Source of the DNA: Rheum nobile
Lineage: Eukaryota; Streptophyta; Magnoliopsida; Caryophyllales; Polygonaceae
Direction of reading: 5' to 3'
DNA: 64,000 nucleotides
Assembly: GCA_027886185.1 (NCBI GenBank)
Contig: WOAB01000109.1
Span: 4,754,501 to 4,818,500, forward strand
The translations under genes were made by a program, and so were the position numbers. This document shows positions 24,066 through 36,090 of the stretch, one piece after another. Below the pieces are notes generated by a model. It saw only the letters and a list, made by a program, of their open reading frames with translations, ran no database searches and was not told where the DNA came from. Numbering within the stretch: position 1 is the first letter of the stretch; every line of letters begins with the position of its first letter.

Positions 24066-26231
24066 ATGACTATTGACCCACCTACCAACAACGAAGAACT
24101 TCGTCTCGAAGATGAAACCAAAGATGTAGGAAACACAACCGAAAATCCTACTACAACCCAGTTCCAAGAACTTTCCCAAAATATGACCACCCTTCAAGAG
24201 GAACTAGCCCAGCAAAGCCAAAAGACCGAAGCCCTAGCCGCTTTGTCAACCCAATCCGAAGCCGAGATCGCGTAACTAACTCGTGAAAATGAGTCTCTTA
24301 AATCGCAGGTACAGTCAGTGGCTTCAGGATCTAGGAACGTGCCCGTCCACGGCGGCACCCGAACACGCCTCGACATGGACAACATCGAACCAACGCCTCC
24401 GAGCATACGACGTCCTGGACACACTGAGGGTACGTCTCGAACTCCTTTCGCTAGTCCATTTTCGATTAACCATGTCACCTTTTCCACACCGATCGGGTCT
24501 GTTGGGACCCAAATCGATGAACCACAGGTTACCAATCCGCCAGATGTCCTGGCTCTTTTGCAGCAGACGCTCGACAGACACATGAAGACGATCGACGACC
24601 GCTTCAACATGATCCCAGGAGTCCCTCAACCAATCGAGAGGGAAACGTCCGGTGGATTCGAAGAATCCCCGTTCGTCGAAGAAATCGCAAGGGTCGAGAT
24701 CCCCAAGAAGTCCCATCTCCCCAACATGGCGACGTTCGACGGCACCACTGATCCAGATGACCATATCTCTCTCTATAAACAAAAACTAATGGATGCATCT
24801 GTTTCAAGGGAGAGCCACGAGGCAGTCATGTGCAAAAGCTTTGGCACAACCCTCGCGGGTCCCGCACTAACATGGTTTATGCGTTTGCCTCAGGGAATGA
24901 TTACATCCTTTGCGGATCTGGTCAACTCTTTCAAGAATCAATTCGCCAGCAGTCGGAGGCTTGAAAGACAATCAAGTGACCTCTACCGAGTCACACAAAG
25001 GTATAACGAACCCCTTCGGAATTATCTTAAGAGGTACAATAAGGAGAAAGTGGCAATTCCCCAATGTGACGTCACAACCTCCATTGAAGCCTTCCGACAA
25101 GGCTTGGTCAAAGACAGCAATCTCTACGACGAGATTATCAAGTACCCATGCAAAAGTTTTGAAGATGTCCAAGCCAAAACCATGGCCGAGGTAAGATTGG
25201 AAGAGGACCGTGAGTCGCGTAAAGCCTCACACGGACCCGATCCATCCGACTGTAAACATCCCTCCGACAACCGTCGAGACAGACGATCTCATCCCTATTC
25301 TCGTAATCGAAACGAACCAAATCAGGTAAACTCTTTCCAAGACATGTCACAGGAATGGAGAGACGGTCCGGCGTTGCCTCCTAGAGTCCAGTCTTATAAT
25401 TTCAATGTTTCCGTGTCGGAGCCCGTCAAGAGTTTCGACAAATATGGAAAAGAGGTAAGATGGCCCCGAAAGAGCGACCGACCGGATGTCAAGAAGGACA
25501 TGAGTCGATGGTGCGAATTCCACGGCGACCACGGTCATTCGACCGACGAGTGCATCGCCCTACGGAAGGAAGTCGCTAGGCTGCTCTCACAGGGGCTCTT
25601 ACGCGACGTAATCTCGGAGCGGGCAAAGGCTACCATGGAACGTCGAGATCAGGTAAAACAGAACAAACCCCCATATCCCGTCCATACAAAAGTTGTCAAT
25701 ACCATTTCAGGTGGGTCGGACATATGTGGGAACACATACTCCGCGGCTAAGCGACACGCCAAGGAAAGCAAGGGCGACAAGCCCGAGACATCGGAATTCA
25801 TGCCAAGGAGGACTTCCAACCTTCTATCGGTCACATTCGACGAGTCCGACTCTGACGGGTCGGATAGTCACCACGATGGTCTGGTAATCTCTTTGTCCAT
25901 TGGTAATTGTTTAATACGGAGAGTACTAATCGATACAGAGAGTTCGACAAACCTCTTGACCCTTAACGCACTTAAAGAAATGGGTCTGACTGAGAACGAC
26001 CTAATCAAGAAGTCGACCCCACTGGTCGGGTTCAACAGTGAGGTTAAGCATACGACTGGTGAAATCATTCTAACCACATACGCTGGAGGAATCAACCAAC
26101 AGGTGAAATTCTTAGTCCTAGACTGTCCGTCTCCCTATAATTGTATTCTTGGCAGGCCATGGATACACGCTATGAAGGCAGTACCTTCGACATATCATCA
26201 AGTCATCAAATTCCCCACTGAATGGGGAGTC
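24066..26231 (+). pseudogene. Gag-protease part of element B
   Basis: The frame opens at 24066 (MTIDPPTNNEELRLEDE) 55 bp after the LTR. It is cut once, by TAA at 24273-24275 where element A has CAA (Gln), and is then open to 26231. The Gag capsid block (GTTLAGPALTWFMRLPQGM) is near 24842-24900, an Arg/Lys-rich nucleic-acid-binding region near 25200-25320, and a Cys/His knuckle (CEFHGDHGHSTDEC) near 25512-25553. The protease near 25915-25960 reads LIDTESSTNLL, with Glu where aspartic proteases have the Gly of D-T-G. The block ends exactly at the GAGTC target of the nested element and resumes in frame at 37403. Confidence 0.9.
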
Positions 26232-27559
26232 TGATAGGTGCAATTTAGTGTACCTTAACTAGTGACTTTTGACACATATTAGATGGAGTTTAAGTGGAGA
26301 ATTAGGCTAAGTCTGTTACTTAGGAGAAGAGTTGGAGTTGTACAGACTTGGAGGTTTGGTAGCCTAATGAAGGAAGTTGGAGATGTTGAAGAAGATCTGC
26401 TCAGAGCTAAGGGAGAAAACTACCTCGCTTGGTAGTACTTTGGAGCAGATGAAGGATGAAGAAGTTGCCAGCATCGCCCCGCGGCACTGTCACCGCCCCG
26501 CGGTGAAGATCCTTAGGAGAAGCGCCTCGCGCCAGAAGAAGCCACCGCTTCGCGGTGGAGCATTACCGCTTCGCGGTGGAGTGAAGACCGCGTGGCTGAC
26601 GTGTGCTGTTATTTCCTATTTTGATATTTTATACTTTATGTTTTAGTTTTATATTATTTCCTTATTTCGGTTATTAGGTCAACTTCGAAGAACCTATATA
26701 AGGTCTTTTTCGTTAGTTTTGAAGAGAGCAGATAGTTACGTTCTTCTTCCTTAATATAATTTCTAGGTTTTTCAAGTAATGGATAGCTAAACATTCTTGT
26801 TTCGCTAGACGATTGAAGCACTACAATGAATTGGTTGTGAGATTTCTATTTCCTTGTTCTATATCTTATTAAGTTGGATTGATTCTCTCGATTGAATTGA
26901 TTATTGATTTATGTTGGTTTACCTAGAGTTGCTAACTAGGTCTTTCGGCATTTATCATATTTCTAGGATTGCATATAGGGGTTCCGAGTGCATATCTAGT
27001 GGAAAACACGTTTGTGCGTATAGGGGTTCCGAGCATATATTTGTGTGTGAGAGTCAATTGCATGTTAAGTAGGGGAGTGAGTACTTGTACGTCTTTCTAC
27101 TTGCATGTGTCCTATATCCTTGTGTGTATTGCTATTGCTGTGTTGGTGTTAAAGTACGCTGACAACTGTGAGAATCAGATGTGCTTTATCATTGGCATAG
27201 TAATAAGTCTATCGACAACTGTGAGAATCGATAGTATTCACGATCAGGGTGAGAGCAATGATAAGATAGTAAAAGAACTTGGAAAGATAGTTTTCAGTGA
27301 TCAACCGATTGCATTGTGGTGTGGATATTTGTCTGGTGGAATACTTTCTCTTATCATATTTCATCTCTTGTCATTAATTGCATGTTTGTTTACGTTACGA
27401 TTATTCTAGACAAAACCCCCCGTTACTTGTTGATCATACATAATTGCGTACAGATAACCGACTCCCTGTGGGATCGACCTTGACTTACTTGCTATACTCT
27501 TTAGTAGGTGAATTGAGATTATTTTGATAGGAAAACGACACCGGTTTCCGGCCTCGTCA
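26232..27559 (+). repeat. 5' LTR of the Athila-like element
   Basis: The LTR starts TGATAGGTGCAATTTAG and ends CCTCGTCA. It holds hairpins at 26490-26506 and 26542-26558 and an extra one at 26563-26579 that the 3' LTR lacks. CTATATAAGG near 26693-26702 is a plausible TATA box. Confidence 0.95.
26490..26579. repeat. Hairpin micro-repeats in the 5' LTR
   Basis: TCACCGCCCCGCGGTGA, CCACCGCTTCGCGGTGG and TTACCGCTTCGCGGTGG are 17-nt palindromes (7-nt arms, 3-nt loop). The last belongs to a 21-bp unit (26559-26579) present only in this LTR. Confidence 0.9.
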
Positions 27560-27563
27560 AATT

Positions 27564-27581
27564 TGGCGCCGTTGCCGGGGA
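27564..27581 (+). other. Primer-binding site, tRNA-Asp type
   Basis: TGGCGCCGTTGCCGGGGA starts four bases after the LTR and is the complement of a plant tRNA-Asp 3' end, the usual primer of Athila elements. Confidence 0.85.
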
Positions 27582-28782
27582 GTCAAATTTTCTGTTTGTG
27601 ATTATTTGTGATTGACTGCCGTGTGGATCTATCTTACGATCCACACTTTTATTACTGATTCGCTACTTGTTGAAGTTCTTACAGAGACAGGTACGAATGA
27701 CGCAAACACTCCGCCAATGGACTGAACAGAATCTGGTACAGCAGCCCTTGGCTGTGACTATTCCACCCCTGGCTGACGGGGTCAAGTTTGAGCTTAAACC
27801 AGGAGCAATTCGGTTGCTACCAAAATATTATGGAATAAGTGGAGAAGATCCCATTCTCCATCTGAACAAGTTCCACACCATTCTGATGAGCATTAAGCCC
27901 ACCGATGTCACGGAGGACCAAATCAAAATGAGAGCCTTTGGGTTCACTCTAAAGGATGAGGCTGAAGATTGGTACTATCATCTACCTGGAGGGAGTGTAG
28001 ACTCCTGGACTAAGATGCACAAGGTTTTCCTTGCCCATTATTTTCCCGCTCAGATGGCAAACGCTTTGAAAAGGGAAATCACAGGCATCGAACAAGGCGA
28101 AGATGAGGTACTCTATGACTATTGTCAGCGGTTTGATCGACTCTGCATGAGTTGCCCATTCCACGGTTTTGATACGAAGTCTCTGGTGCTTTATGTTTAC
28201 AACGGGCTGAATGACATTGAACGAAGAATGATTGATGCCTCTTGCGGTGGTAGCATCCTCAATCTGACTCCGGATGTCGCCATGGCCACGCTTAAAGAGA
28301 TGGCTGAAGGCACAAGGGAATATTCTGAACCCCCGAGAACCATGTTAGTTGGTGCCATCAGCTCCCATGACTCGCATATATCACAAGAGATTGCTTCTTT
28401 GAGGGATGTAATTGTGGGGATGGGGAGGCAAACCACAGATACCACCACTGCTGAAGTCTGTGCTGCTGAGAGCTACGAGCCCATTGAAACACGACAGCTT
28501 TGCATTGATGATCCACCAACTGCTCACAGCCCCTCTTCGACCGCAGCGATTCTCCATACCCTAACCCAACACTTTGCAACACATGTGGAGAAAACTGAGA
28601 CTACTTTCCAGCGAATAGCAGAGTTCATGACCGACTTCAAGGATGTGGTCGTTGAGCTACAAAAAGAGAGAAGGCAAGATGCTGCAAACGCCGTAACCCT
28701 ACGAAGTGGCAAGGAACTACATATCTCCCCTATGGCTGATCAGGACGATAGAGCTGAGATTGAGATTGCTGAAGAGTCAGTA

Positions 28783-28901
28783 TCACCGCCCCGCGGCAGT
28801 TCTCACCGCAACGAGGTGATAGCTCCCAGTGTTCCTACACCATTATCACCGCCTCGCGGCGACCCTCACCGCCCCGCGTTGAACTCACCGCCCCGCGGTG
28901 A
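28783..28901. repeat. Cluster of hairpin micro-repeats in the gag-protease linker
   Basis: Five copies of the 17-nt palindrome family start at 28783, 28803, 28846, 28866 and 28885. The last, TCACCGCCCCGCGGTGA, is perfect. Some are read as SPPRG, others one frame over as HRNE or HRPA. Confidence 0.9.
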
Positions 28902-31526
28902 AAGCCCAGAACTCGTAGATCTTCCTGACGAGGAGGTGGATACCTATGTACGGCCCAACTTTCCTCCTCTTGGATCTGAGAAACCACCTGCACCCTTTCC
29001 AGAAGCACTCAAGGAAAGGAGGGTTATTGATGACAAGGATCTCTTTGACACTTTCAGTAAGTGTGAGGTGAATATCCCACTCCTCAATCTTGTCAAGAGT
29101 GTACCAAAGTACGCTAAATTCCTGAAGGAGCTATGCACAGTAAAGAGGAATCAAAAGCTGAAAGGAAAGGAGAAAGTCAAGGTTAGCGAACGCGTCTCTG
29201 CTGTATTCCAGCGCTTGCCAAAGAAATGCGGAGATCCAGGCATGTGGAGCATTCCTTGCACCATCGGGAACACCAGGTTTGAGAAAGCTATGCTTGATCT
29301 AGGCGCCTCCATCAATGTGCTGCCCTATTCTCTCTATGAATGCCTCGGACTTGGACCTCTGCAGGAAACAGGTATTGTAATTCAATTGGCTGACCGGTCT
29401 AGTGTCTATCCTAGGGGAGTCATAGAGGATGTCCTTGTTATGGTCGATAAGTTGATATTCTCTGCAGATTTTTATGTCTTAGATATGGAAACAGATGCAA
29501 AAGCAACTCCTATACTGTTAGGTAGGCCATTTTTGAAAACTGCTAAGACTAAACTTGATTTGCAAAGTGGGACACTTTCCATGGAATTCGATGGGGAGAG
29601 GGTAGAGTATAATATATATGAAGCAATGAAATACCCCAAAGAAGACCATTCTCTGTGTTCCATTGATGTGATCAATTCCATTGTGCAGGAGGTCTTTGAT
29701 ATTTCTGGTTCTGACGAGTTGATGTCTATTGTTGAAAATAATTTGGATTCCTCCTATGAGGAATATTCTTTACCCTCTAACATGCAGGAAGCCATCGCTC
29801 ATCTAGACACTCATGGTAAGTACTCTACGGATCCTTTGGGCATTGGCCCCATCTTACTAAACCCGAGTGAAAGGCTCGTTCCTTCTGTTGGACAGGCCCC
29901 AAAGATCGAATTGAAGCCGCTGCCGGACCATCTCAAATATGCCTTTCTTGGAGCCAAAGATACTTTGCCAGTCATTGTGTCCAGCAAGTTCTCTGCAGAT
30001 CAAGAGATGAAGCTTTTGGACGTGCTCAGGGAGCACAAAACCGCTATTGGATGGACCATTGCAGACATAAAAGGGATAAGTCCCTCGACTTGTATGCACC
30101 AGATTTTACTTGAGGACGGAGCTAAACCGTCTAGACAGCCACAGAGACGGCTAAATCCTCCAATGCTGGAAGTGGTGAAGAAAGAAGTGCTCAAACTCCT
30201 CAAAGCTGATATGATCTTCCCTATTTCGGATAGCCAATGGGTAAGTCCAACCCAGGTTGTCCCTAAGAAAGGAGGGATTACTATAGTGGAGAATCAAGAT
30301 GGAGAACTAATCCCCACCAGGACTACCACAGGATGGAGGGTATGCATTGATTACCGTAAGCTGAATGCGGTAACTCGGAAGGATCATTTTCCCCTGCCCT
30401 TCATTGATCAAATGCTAGAACGCCTTGCTGGGCGACCCTACTATTGCTTCCTGGACGGATATTCAGGATATTTCCAGGTGGCCATTGCACCAGAGGACCA
30501 AGAGAAAACCACTTTTACATGTCCCTTTGGCACTTTTGCATACCGCAGAATGCCATTCGGATTGTGTAACGCACCCGGTACATTTCAACGATGTATGGTT
30601 AGTATCTTCTCTGACTATGTTGAGAAATTCATTGAGGTATTTATGGATGATTTCACGGTGCATGGCACTAGCTTCGATTCATGTTTAAACCATTTGGCAC
30701 TTGTGCTTAAAAGATGTGTTGACACCAATTTGGTTTTAAATTTTGAAAAATGTCATTTTATGGTGGAACAAGGAATAGTCTTGGGTCATATTGTTTCTGC
30801 TAGGGGTATTGAGGTCGATAAGGCAAAGATTGATGTAATTCAGTCTTTGCCTTATCCTACTAATGTGCGTAAAGTGCGTTCCTTTTTAGGTCATGCAGGT
30901 TTCTACCGCAGATTTATTAAGGACTTCTCGAAGATATCTTCACCCCTCTGCGAGCTTTTGAAGAAGGAAGTGACCTACGTATTCACAGATGAGTGCAAGA
31001 AAGCGTTTGACTGCCTGAGAGAACGCTTGACAAGCGCACCCATTATTCAGGCACCTGACTGGTCTCGCCCATTTGAGATCATGTGTGACGCCAGCGACTA
31101 TGCAGTCGGAGCAGTTCTAGGACAGAAAGTGGGACGGGCATCCCACGTGATTCACTACGCATCCATGACTCTGAATGGAGCCCAGAGGAACTACTCCACC
31201 ACTGAGAAAGAAATATTGGCTGTCGTTTTTGCCTTGGAAAAGTTTAGGTAATACCTCCTGGGAGTCAAGGTGATTATCTACACAGATCACGCTGCTCTTC
31301 GTTACCTAATGACGAAGAAAGAAGCAAAGCCAAGATTAATCCGATGGGTTCTCCTCCTTACTGAATTTGATGTGGAAATCCGTGACAAGAAGGGATCAGA
31401 GAATCTCGTAGCGGATCACCTAAGCAGACTCGTCCATGAGGAAGATAAACCTGGAGAAGATAGCCCCATACACGGCACCTTCCCAGATGATACACTGTTC
31501 ATACTCGAAGGCAGTTCAGAGAACAC

Positions 31527-31691
31527 GCACCGCCCCACGGTTCCCACCACCGCGACCCGGCAAGCTGTATACAGTATGCAGTTGGAGAAACTACCGCCCC
31601 GCGGTGATGACCACCGCGACGCGGCGATTAGATTACTTGAGGGCAAGGGAAGCTCACCGCGACCCCAAAGCACATCACCGCCCCGCGGTCT
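31527..31691. repeat. Cluster of hairpin micro-repeats in the RNase H-integrase linker
   Basis: Copies at 31527-31543, 31591-31607, 31611-31627 and 31675-31691, plus a decayed one near 31654, lie in a poorly conserved linker. Again two frames are used (LPPRG/SPPRG against HRPT/HRDA). Confidence 0.88.
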
Positions 31692-33078
31692 TATTTCAGG
31701 GATCACACTTTGCCCTAGCAATCTTGCTGACGTCCCTCTTCAGATAGCTATGGATCTCTTCATAATCCAATCTTACAGACCATGGTATGCAGACATAGTC
31801 AATTATCTGGTTCGAGAAGAATTTCCCTCGGATTACACCAGAGCCCAAAAAGTAAAGATACGGAGAGAAGCTCGCCACTATATTTGGGACGATCCCTATC
31901 TGTGGAAGCATTGCATCGATCAGGTTGTGCGCCGGTGTCTCCCAGATAACGAGGTACAATCTGTCCTTAACTTCTGCCATTCTGAGGCATGTGGAGGTCA
32001 TTTTGGAGCAAACAGGACTGCTAGGAAAGTATTGGAAGCAGGATTTTATTGGCCACGCCTCTTTAGGGATGCTCATGTCTTCTGTAAAGCCTGCGACCGA
32101 TGCCAACGGGTCGGCAACATCACCAGAAGGAACGAAATGCCACAGTCATCACTGATTTTCTGCGAAGTCTTTGACGTCTGGGGCATGGATTTTATGGGAC
32201 CCTTTCCTAACTCTCATGGGAATCTATATATATTACTGGCAGTGGACTACGTTTCCAAGTGGGTGGAAGCAAAGACCACCAAGACTGATGATTCCAAAGT
32301 TGTGGCAAGTTTCATCAAGGAGAACATTTTCTCAAGATTCGGAGTACCCAAAGCTTTAATCAGCGACAGGGGAACCCATTTCTGCAACAAGACGGTGACT
32401 GCCCTGCTGAAGAAATATCATGTCACTCAGAGAATCTCCACGGCCTACCACCCTCAGACTAATGGGCAAGCTGAGAACTCCAACAGAGTGATCAAGACCA
32501 TACTGGAGAAGACAGTAGCAGCTCACCGGAGAGACTGGAGCGCCAAGTTCAATGATGCGCTGTGGGCATACCATACAGCCTTCAAAACGCCGATAGGGAT
32601 GTCCCCGTTCCGGCTGGTATATGGAAAAGCTTGTCACCTACCCGTCGAACTTGAACACAAGGCGTGGTGGGCAATAAAGAAGTGCAACCTGCAACTGGAT
32701 GAAGCAGGTGAATTCCGTAAGCTACAAATGCAAGAACTGGAGGAATTACGCCTTGACGCTTATGAAAACTCAGTCATCTACAAGGCGAAGACCAAGCAGT
32801 GGCACGACAAACACATTCTGCGGAAAGACTTCAAGCCAGGAGATAAAGTTCTTCTATTCCAATCCTGGCTTAAGCTCTTTGCTGGAAAGCTAAAATCAAA
32901 GTGGTCAGGCCCGTATGAAATCGCTGAGGTGTACCCCCATGGGGCCGTAGAGCTGATCAACCCCAAGACCGGCACCACTTTCAAGGTGAACGGCCACAGA
33001 TGCAAGCCTTACTACGAGGGGTTCGATCCAATCCAGGATGAGGCACTACTCGAGAACCCTGACGCTGAAGCAGGATGA

Positions 33079-34039
33079 GCCACAACCCATGTCGAGCCAA
33101 CGACGTAAACCAAGGCGCTGTCCGGGAGGCAACCCGGGTTAGTTCTTTTCCTTTCTTTTTCTTAGATTAATTTCGTAGTTTATTTTGCTTTGTTTCGTTC
33201 GCCTGTTACTCACATTTCAAGTACGAAAGTAAATCCGAGATGAGACTTGGTACCCAGCGTATCCCACCTCCCCGCGTCGCCAATTTACCGCATCGCGGTG
33301 GATTCCACCGCCCCGCGGTGGACCTCTGGTATAATTTCTCAACTCTAAAAAAAGAAAAAAGAAAATGCAAGGCATAAAGGGCCCCGAAAAAACCTTAAAC
33401 GGGTGAGTAATATTTTTATGCCTTGAGTTGGATACGAAGGATTTGACGGTGTCAGTTTAAAACCGCGGCTCGGTCCCACTTTCCCCATTTAACCCCTCAT
33501 TACTTCTCCCGCCAAACCCTAATCCCCCCTTTATCCCTTCTTCTTCCCCGTTTCTCTCCCTCTGCCGTGCCCTAACCCCCTAAAATTCTCCATCACCTCG
33601 CTTTCACCCAATCCGCCATTTTCACCCCTGCCCTAGCTCTGATCTCGGATGCTCTAAACCCAACTCTTTCTTCCTCTACCCATACCTCCCCCTTTGTGCT
33701 GATTTCCGGTCCCCTATAGTGGTTCGTAGTTGAAGAAGGGTGCTCCTTAGAGTGTCGGGGTGCTCGGTGCAAATTGGGTGCTTTTGCCGGAGTTTTGGAG
33801 GCGTTTGGAGGGGAATAGCACAGTGACCGCTTCGCGTCGCCATCTCGCCGCCTCGCGTGAGTCAAATTTTTTGAATCTGGAGAAGAAGGTGAACAGTCGC
33901 CGCCCCGCGTCCATTCCGCCGCGACCCTGCACCTGTGCTCAAATATCATCACCGCCCAGCGGTGCCTTCGCGGTCTGCCTTTGGCCGGTTGTAAGTGCCC
34001 TTCTCCGAGCCTTTCTCTTCTAGTTCTTTCTTTCTCACC
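33079..34039 (+). other. Untranslated spacer after pol with more hairpin repeats
   Basis: There is no gene in this stretch. It holds hairpins at 33285-33301 (TTACCGCATCGCGGTGG), 33305-33321 (CCACCGCCCCGCGGTGG), 33824-33840, 33845-33861, 33897-33913 and 33949-33965, plus a pyrimidine-rich stretch at about 33480-33700. Confidence 0.75.
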
Positions 34040-35410
34040 ATGGAGAGAGCTAGGAAGGATGACATGTCTGAGGAGGACTCGAATTTATATGATGCGGTGT
34101 CGACTAGGAATGTGCCGCCAACCCGTTTCTTTGATAAGGATACCTTGGCTGAATTGGGTCTGCTAGAATTGACCCAACACTGTCTGGAGAAACTAGGCTT
34201 GGGGGGTTTCCTAGACAAATCTGCCCCCACCTACCCCGACCTTTGTTACCAGTTTCTTGCCACCGTGACCAAAAGCCATAGACGTCGTGTTGTGAACGGC
34301 CGAGAGGAGAGTATTCTTGTGGGTATTTCCTTCAAGTACGAGGGTCGGAGTTATGGTTTTCCTGTTACTGCGCTACGAGAATTGCTGGGTATATCTAGGC
34401 CGGGCACAGTTGGATAGAGGCATGGTCCCGCCAAAGATGCCATGAAGGAGTTTTGGATGAGCGCCACGGGGATGGCTGAATTTTAGAAGGGCCGGGAGAC
34501 TAGTGATAAAATCGTGCATCCCTGCCTCCGCTTGATTTACACAGTGCTGATTCGGACATTCTGTGGTATGGAGGAGAGTAAAGCATCCATAAAGCGTCTA
34601 GGTCTTTTCTCCGCGATGATCGATCCACTAGACGAGGTGACACCCGAATGGTTCGCTATTTGGTTACACAGGCTGCTGCTGGTTCGTGAGGACGCCGGGC
34701 GAGATATTGTGCAGGGAGGTTTGATTACTTTGATTGCGGCAGCCAGGATTTCTTTGGATACCATTCCGGACCCGCTTATGCCCATTCGTTATAACATCCA
34801 GTATTTGCGGCGTCGCGGTATGTTGAGCGGCTCTCAGGGGGAGTATATGTGGTGTTCTAGTGGTGGCCATCTTGTGCGTCTTCCTCGTCCCTTGGCATAT
34901 CCGGAGGATTACACGGGTTGGTACATTCCTTCCAATGTTGAGATTGCTCCTGTGGAGGAGGAGTTAGAGCCACCGGCTGCTGATGTTGCGATTGATCCTG
35001 TGGTTATTGAAATGGAACCACAGGCTGCTGTGGTTGACATCGTTCCTGCGGACAGGGTGTTGGAGACACCAGCTAATGAGGAGATGGAACCGCAGGCTGA
35101 GGACGCCGAGGGCGCTGAGCTGGAGCCTGAGCCTATGGTGGATGCACCCATGATCATGGATGTTGATCCACCCATCCCCGACGTGGCTTCCACGTTTGCA
35201 CCACCTCCTGAGTTCTCCTGGGACGAGATGTTCGTCCGTTTTGCTGCATTTGAGCTCCGTCAGGAGGCTGCGAACGAGGCGACTTTGGCTCGGTTGCAGG
35301 CTCGTCAAGCTGAGATTACACGTGACATCCGGGAGCAGTTGGACGCTGCTGAGGTTTACATCACAGAGCAGTACTTTGGGAGGCACCCACCTCCGCCGGG
35401 CTATCCTTAG
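34040..35410 (+). pseudogene. Third open region of the Athila-like element (ATHILA ORF family)
   Basis: One frame from ATG at 34040 (MERARKDDMSEED) runs to 35410, about 456 codons, with two TAG stops (after GISRPGTVG and after GMAEF). Its first part (YPDLCYQFLATVTKSHRRRV, LVGISFKYEGRSYGFPV) resembles the ATHILA/plant-mobile-type domain found in Athila elements. The middle is acidic with repeated EPQA-like segments. The end is a coiled coil followed by PPPPGYP. It sits where some Athila elements carry an envelope-like gene, but I see no signal peptide or convincing membrane segment, so I do not call it an envelope protein. Its role is unknown. Confidence 0.7.
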
Positions 35411-35633
35411 TATCCACGTTCCCAGTGAGTGTGTTTCTCTCTTCCCTTTTTGCTTTGTCTTCTTTTTTACATTGAGGACAATGTGTCATTCAAGTGTGGG
35501 GAGGAATTTAGACTCACTGTCTATCTTAGCTAGTGTACAATTTTTAATTTCTGCATTTTCGTACATGCATTTATTTCACACAAAAAAAAGCCATAAAATG
35601 TTGAAAATGCAATCAAAAATCCTGGGATGAGTC

Positions 35634-35776
35634 GAAAACCCGAAAGGGCGGCTCAAGCAACAAGCAGGTAGTCCGACTGGTAATAGACCAGGGCAAGAGT
35701 GGACTGGAGTGATGTGAGTATATGTGAGACTTCCAGTAAAATGAAATGAGTGGCTTGGTGAAAACCCGAAAGGGCG
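35634..35776. repeat. Two copies of GAAAACCCGAAAGGGCG
   Basis: Exact 17-nt copies at 35634-35650 and 35760-35776 form a CCC-GAAA-GGG hairpin with a GNRA-type tetraloop in RNA. They lie in the non-coding 3' part of the Athila-like element. Confidence 0.8.
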
Positions 35777-36074
35777 CCTTGGCAAGATGAGAGAAAAAGA
35801 AAAAAAGAGTGAGTTTAGGATTCCTCTTACCTATTGGCGAGGCGTCATAAGAAGGGCGACATAGAAGGATTGTCGGGTAGGCCACTTTGGAGCGATAAGG
35901 AGTTGGACTGGAGCTAGGATTAGAGTTCTCTCGCATCATTCGTTTTGGTTGTTTGGAGTGTTGGTTGTTGAGTTGTTGTGGTTATTAGTGTCTTATATTG
36001 TCACACTTCCTGAGACCTTGATTTTGCTGGATTGGAGTATGATGGAGCTAATTTACTCGGGACGAGTAAAGGTC

Positions 36075-36090
36075 TAAGTGTGGGGATATT
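36075..36090 (+). other. Polypurine tract of the Athila-like element
   Basis: TAAGTGTGGGGATATT directly precedes the 3' LTR start, where plus-strand DNA synthesis would be primed. Confidence 0.65.

Larger units (their letters stand above)
27667..33078 (+). pseudogene. Gag-pol polyprotein of the Athila-like element (one in-frame stop)
   Basis: One frame of 1,803 codons runs from 27667 to 33078, interrupted only by TAA at 31249-31251 inside RNase H, after LEKFR. Domains: Gag capsid about residues 95-170 (AEDWYYHLPGGSVDSW); a linker with repeated SPPRG peptides (residues about 370-420); protease near 540 (LDLGASINVLP, the DLGAS form usual in Athila); RT with FMDD near 992; RNase H near 1140 (MCDASDYAVGAVLG); a second SPPRG-rich linker near 1290-1345; and integrase with an HHCC zinc site (residues about 1437-1480) and the D,D,E core (MDFMGPF, SDRGTHF, NGQAENSN). 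I saw no CCHC knuckle. One stop makes it a recently dead copy. Confidence 0.93.

Noticed and set aside
26969..27409. Hydrophobic open frame of about 146 codons in the Athila-like 5' LTR, repeated at 36798-37247
   Set aside because: It is LTR sequence. The frame survives in both copies only because they are recent duplicates; no family is recognised.
28197..33005. Minus-strand frames inside the Athila-like gag-pol
   Set aside because: They are shadows of the long plus-strand frame, with none of the splice conservation seen for the antisense genes of A and B.
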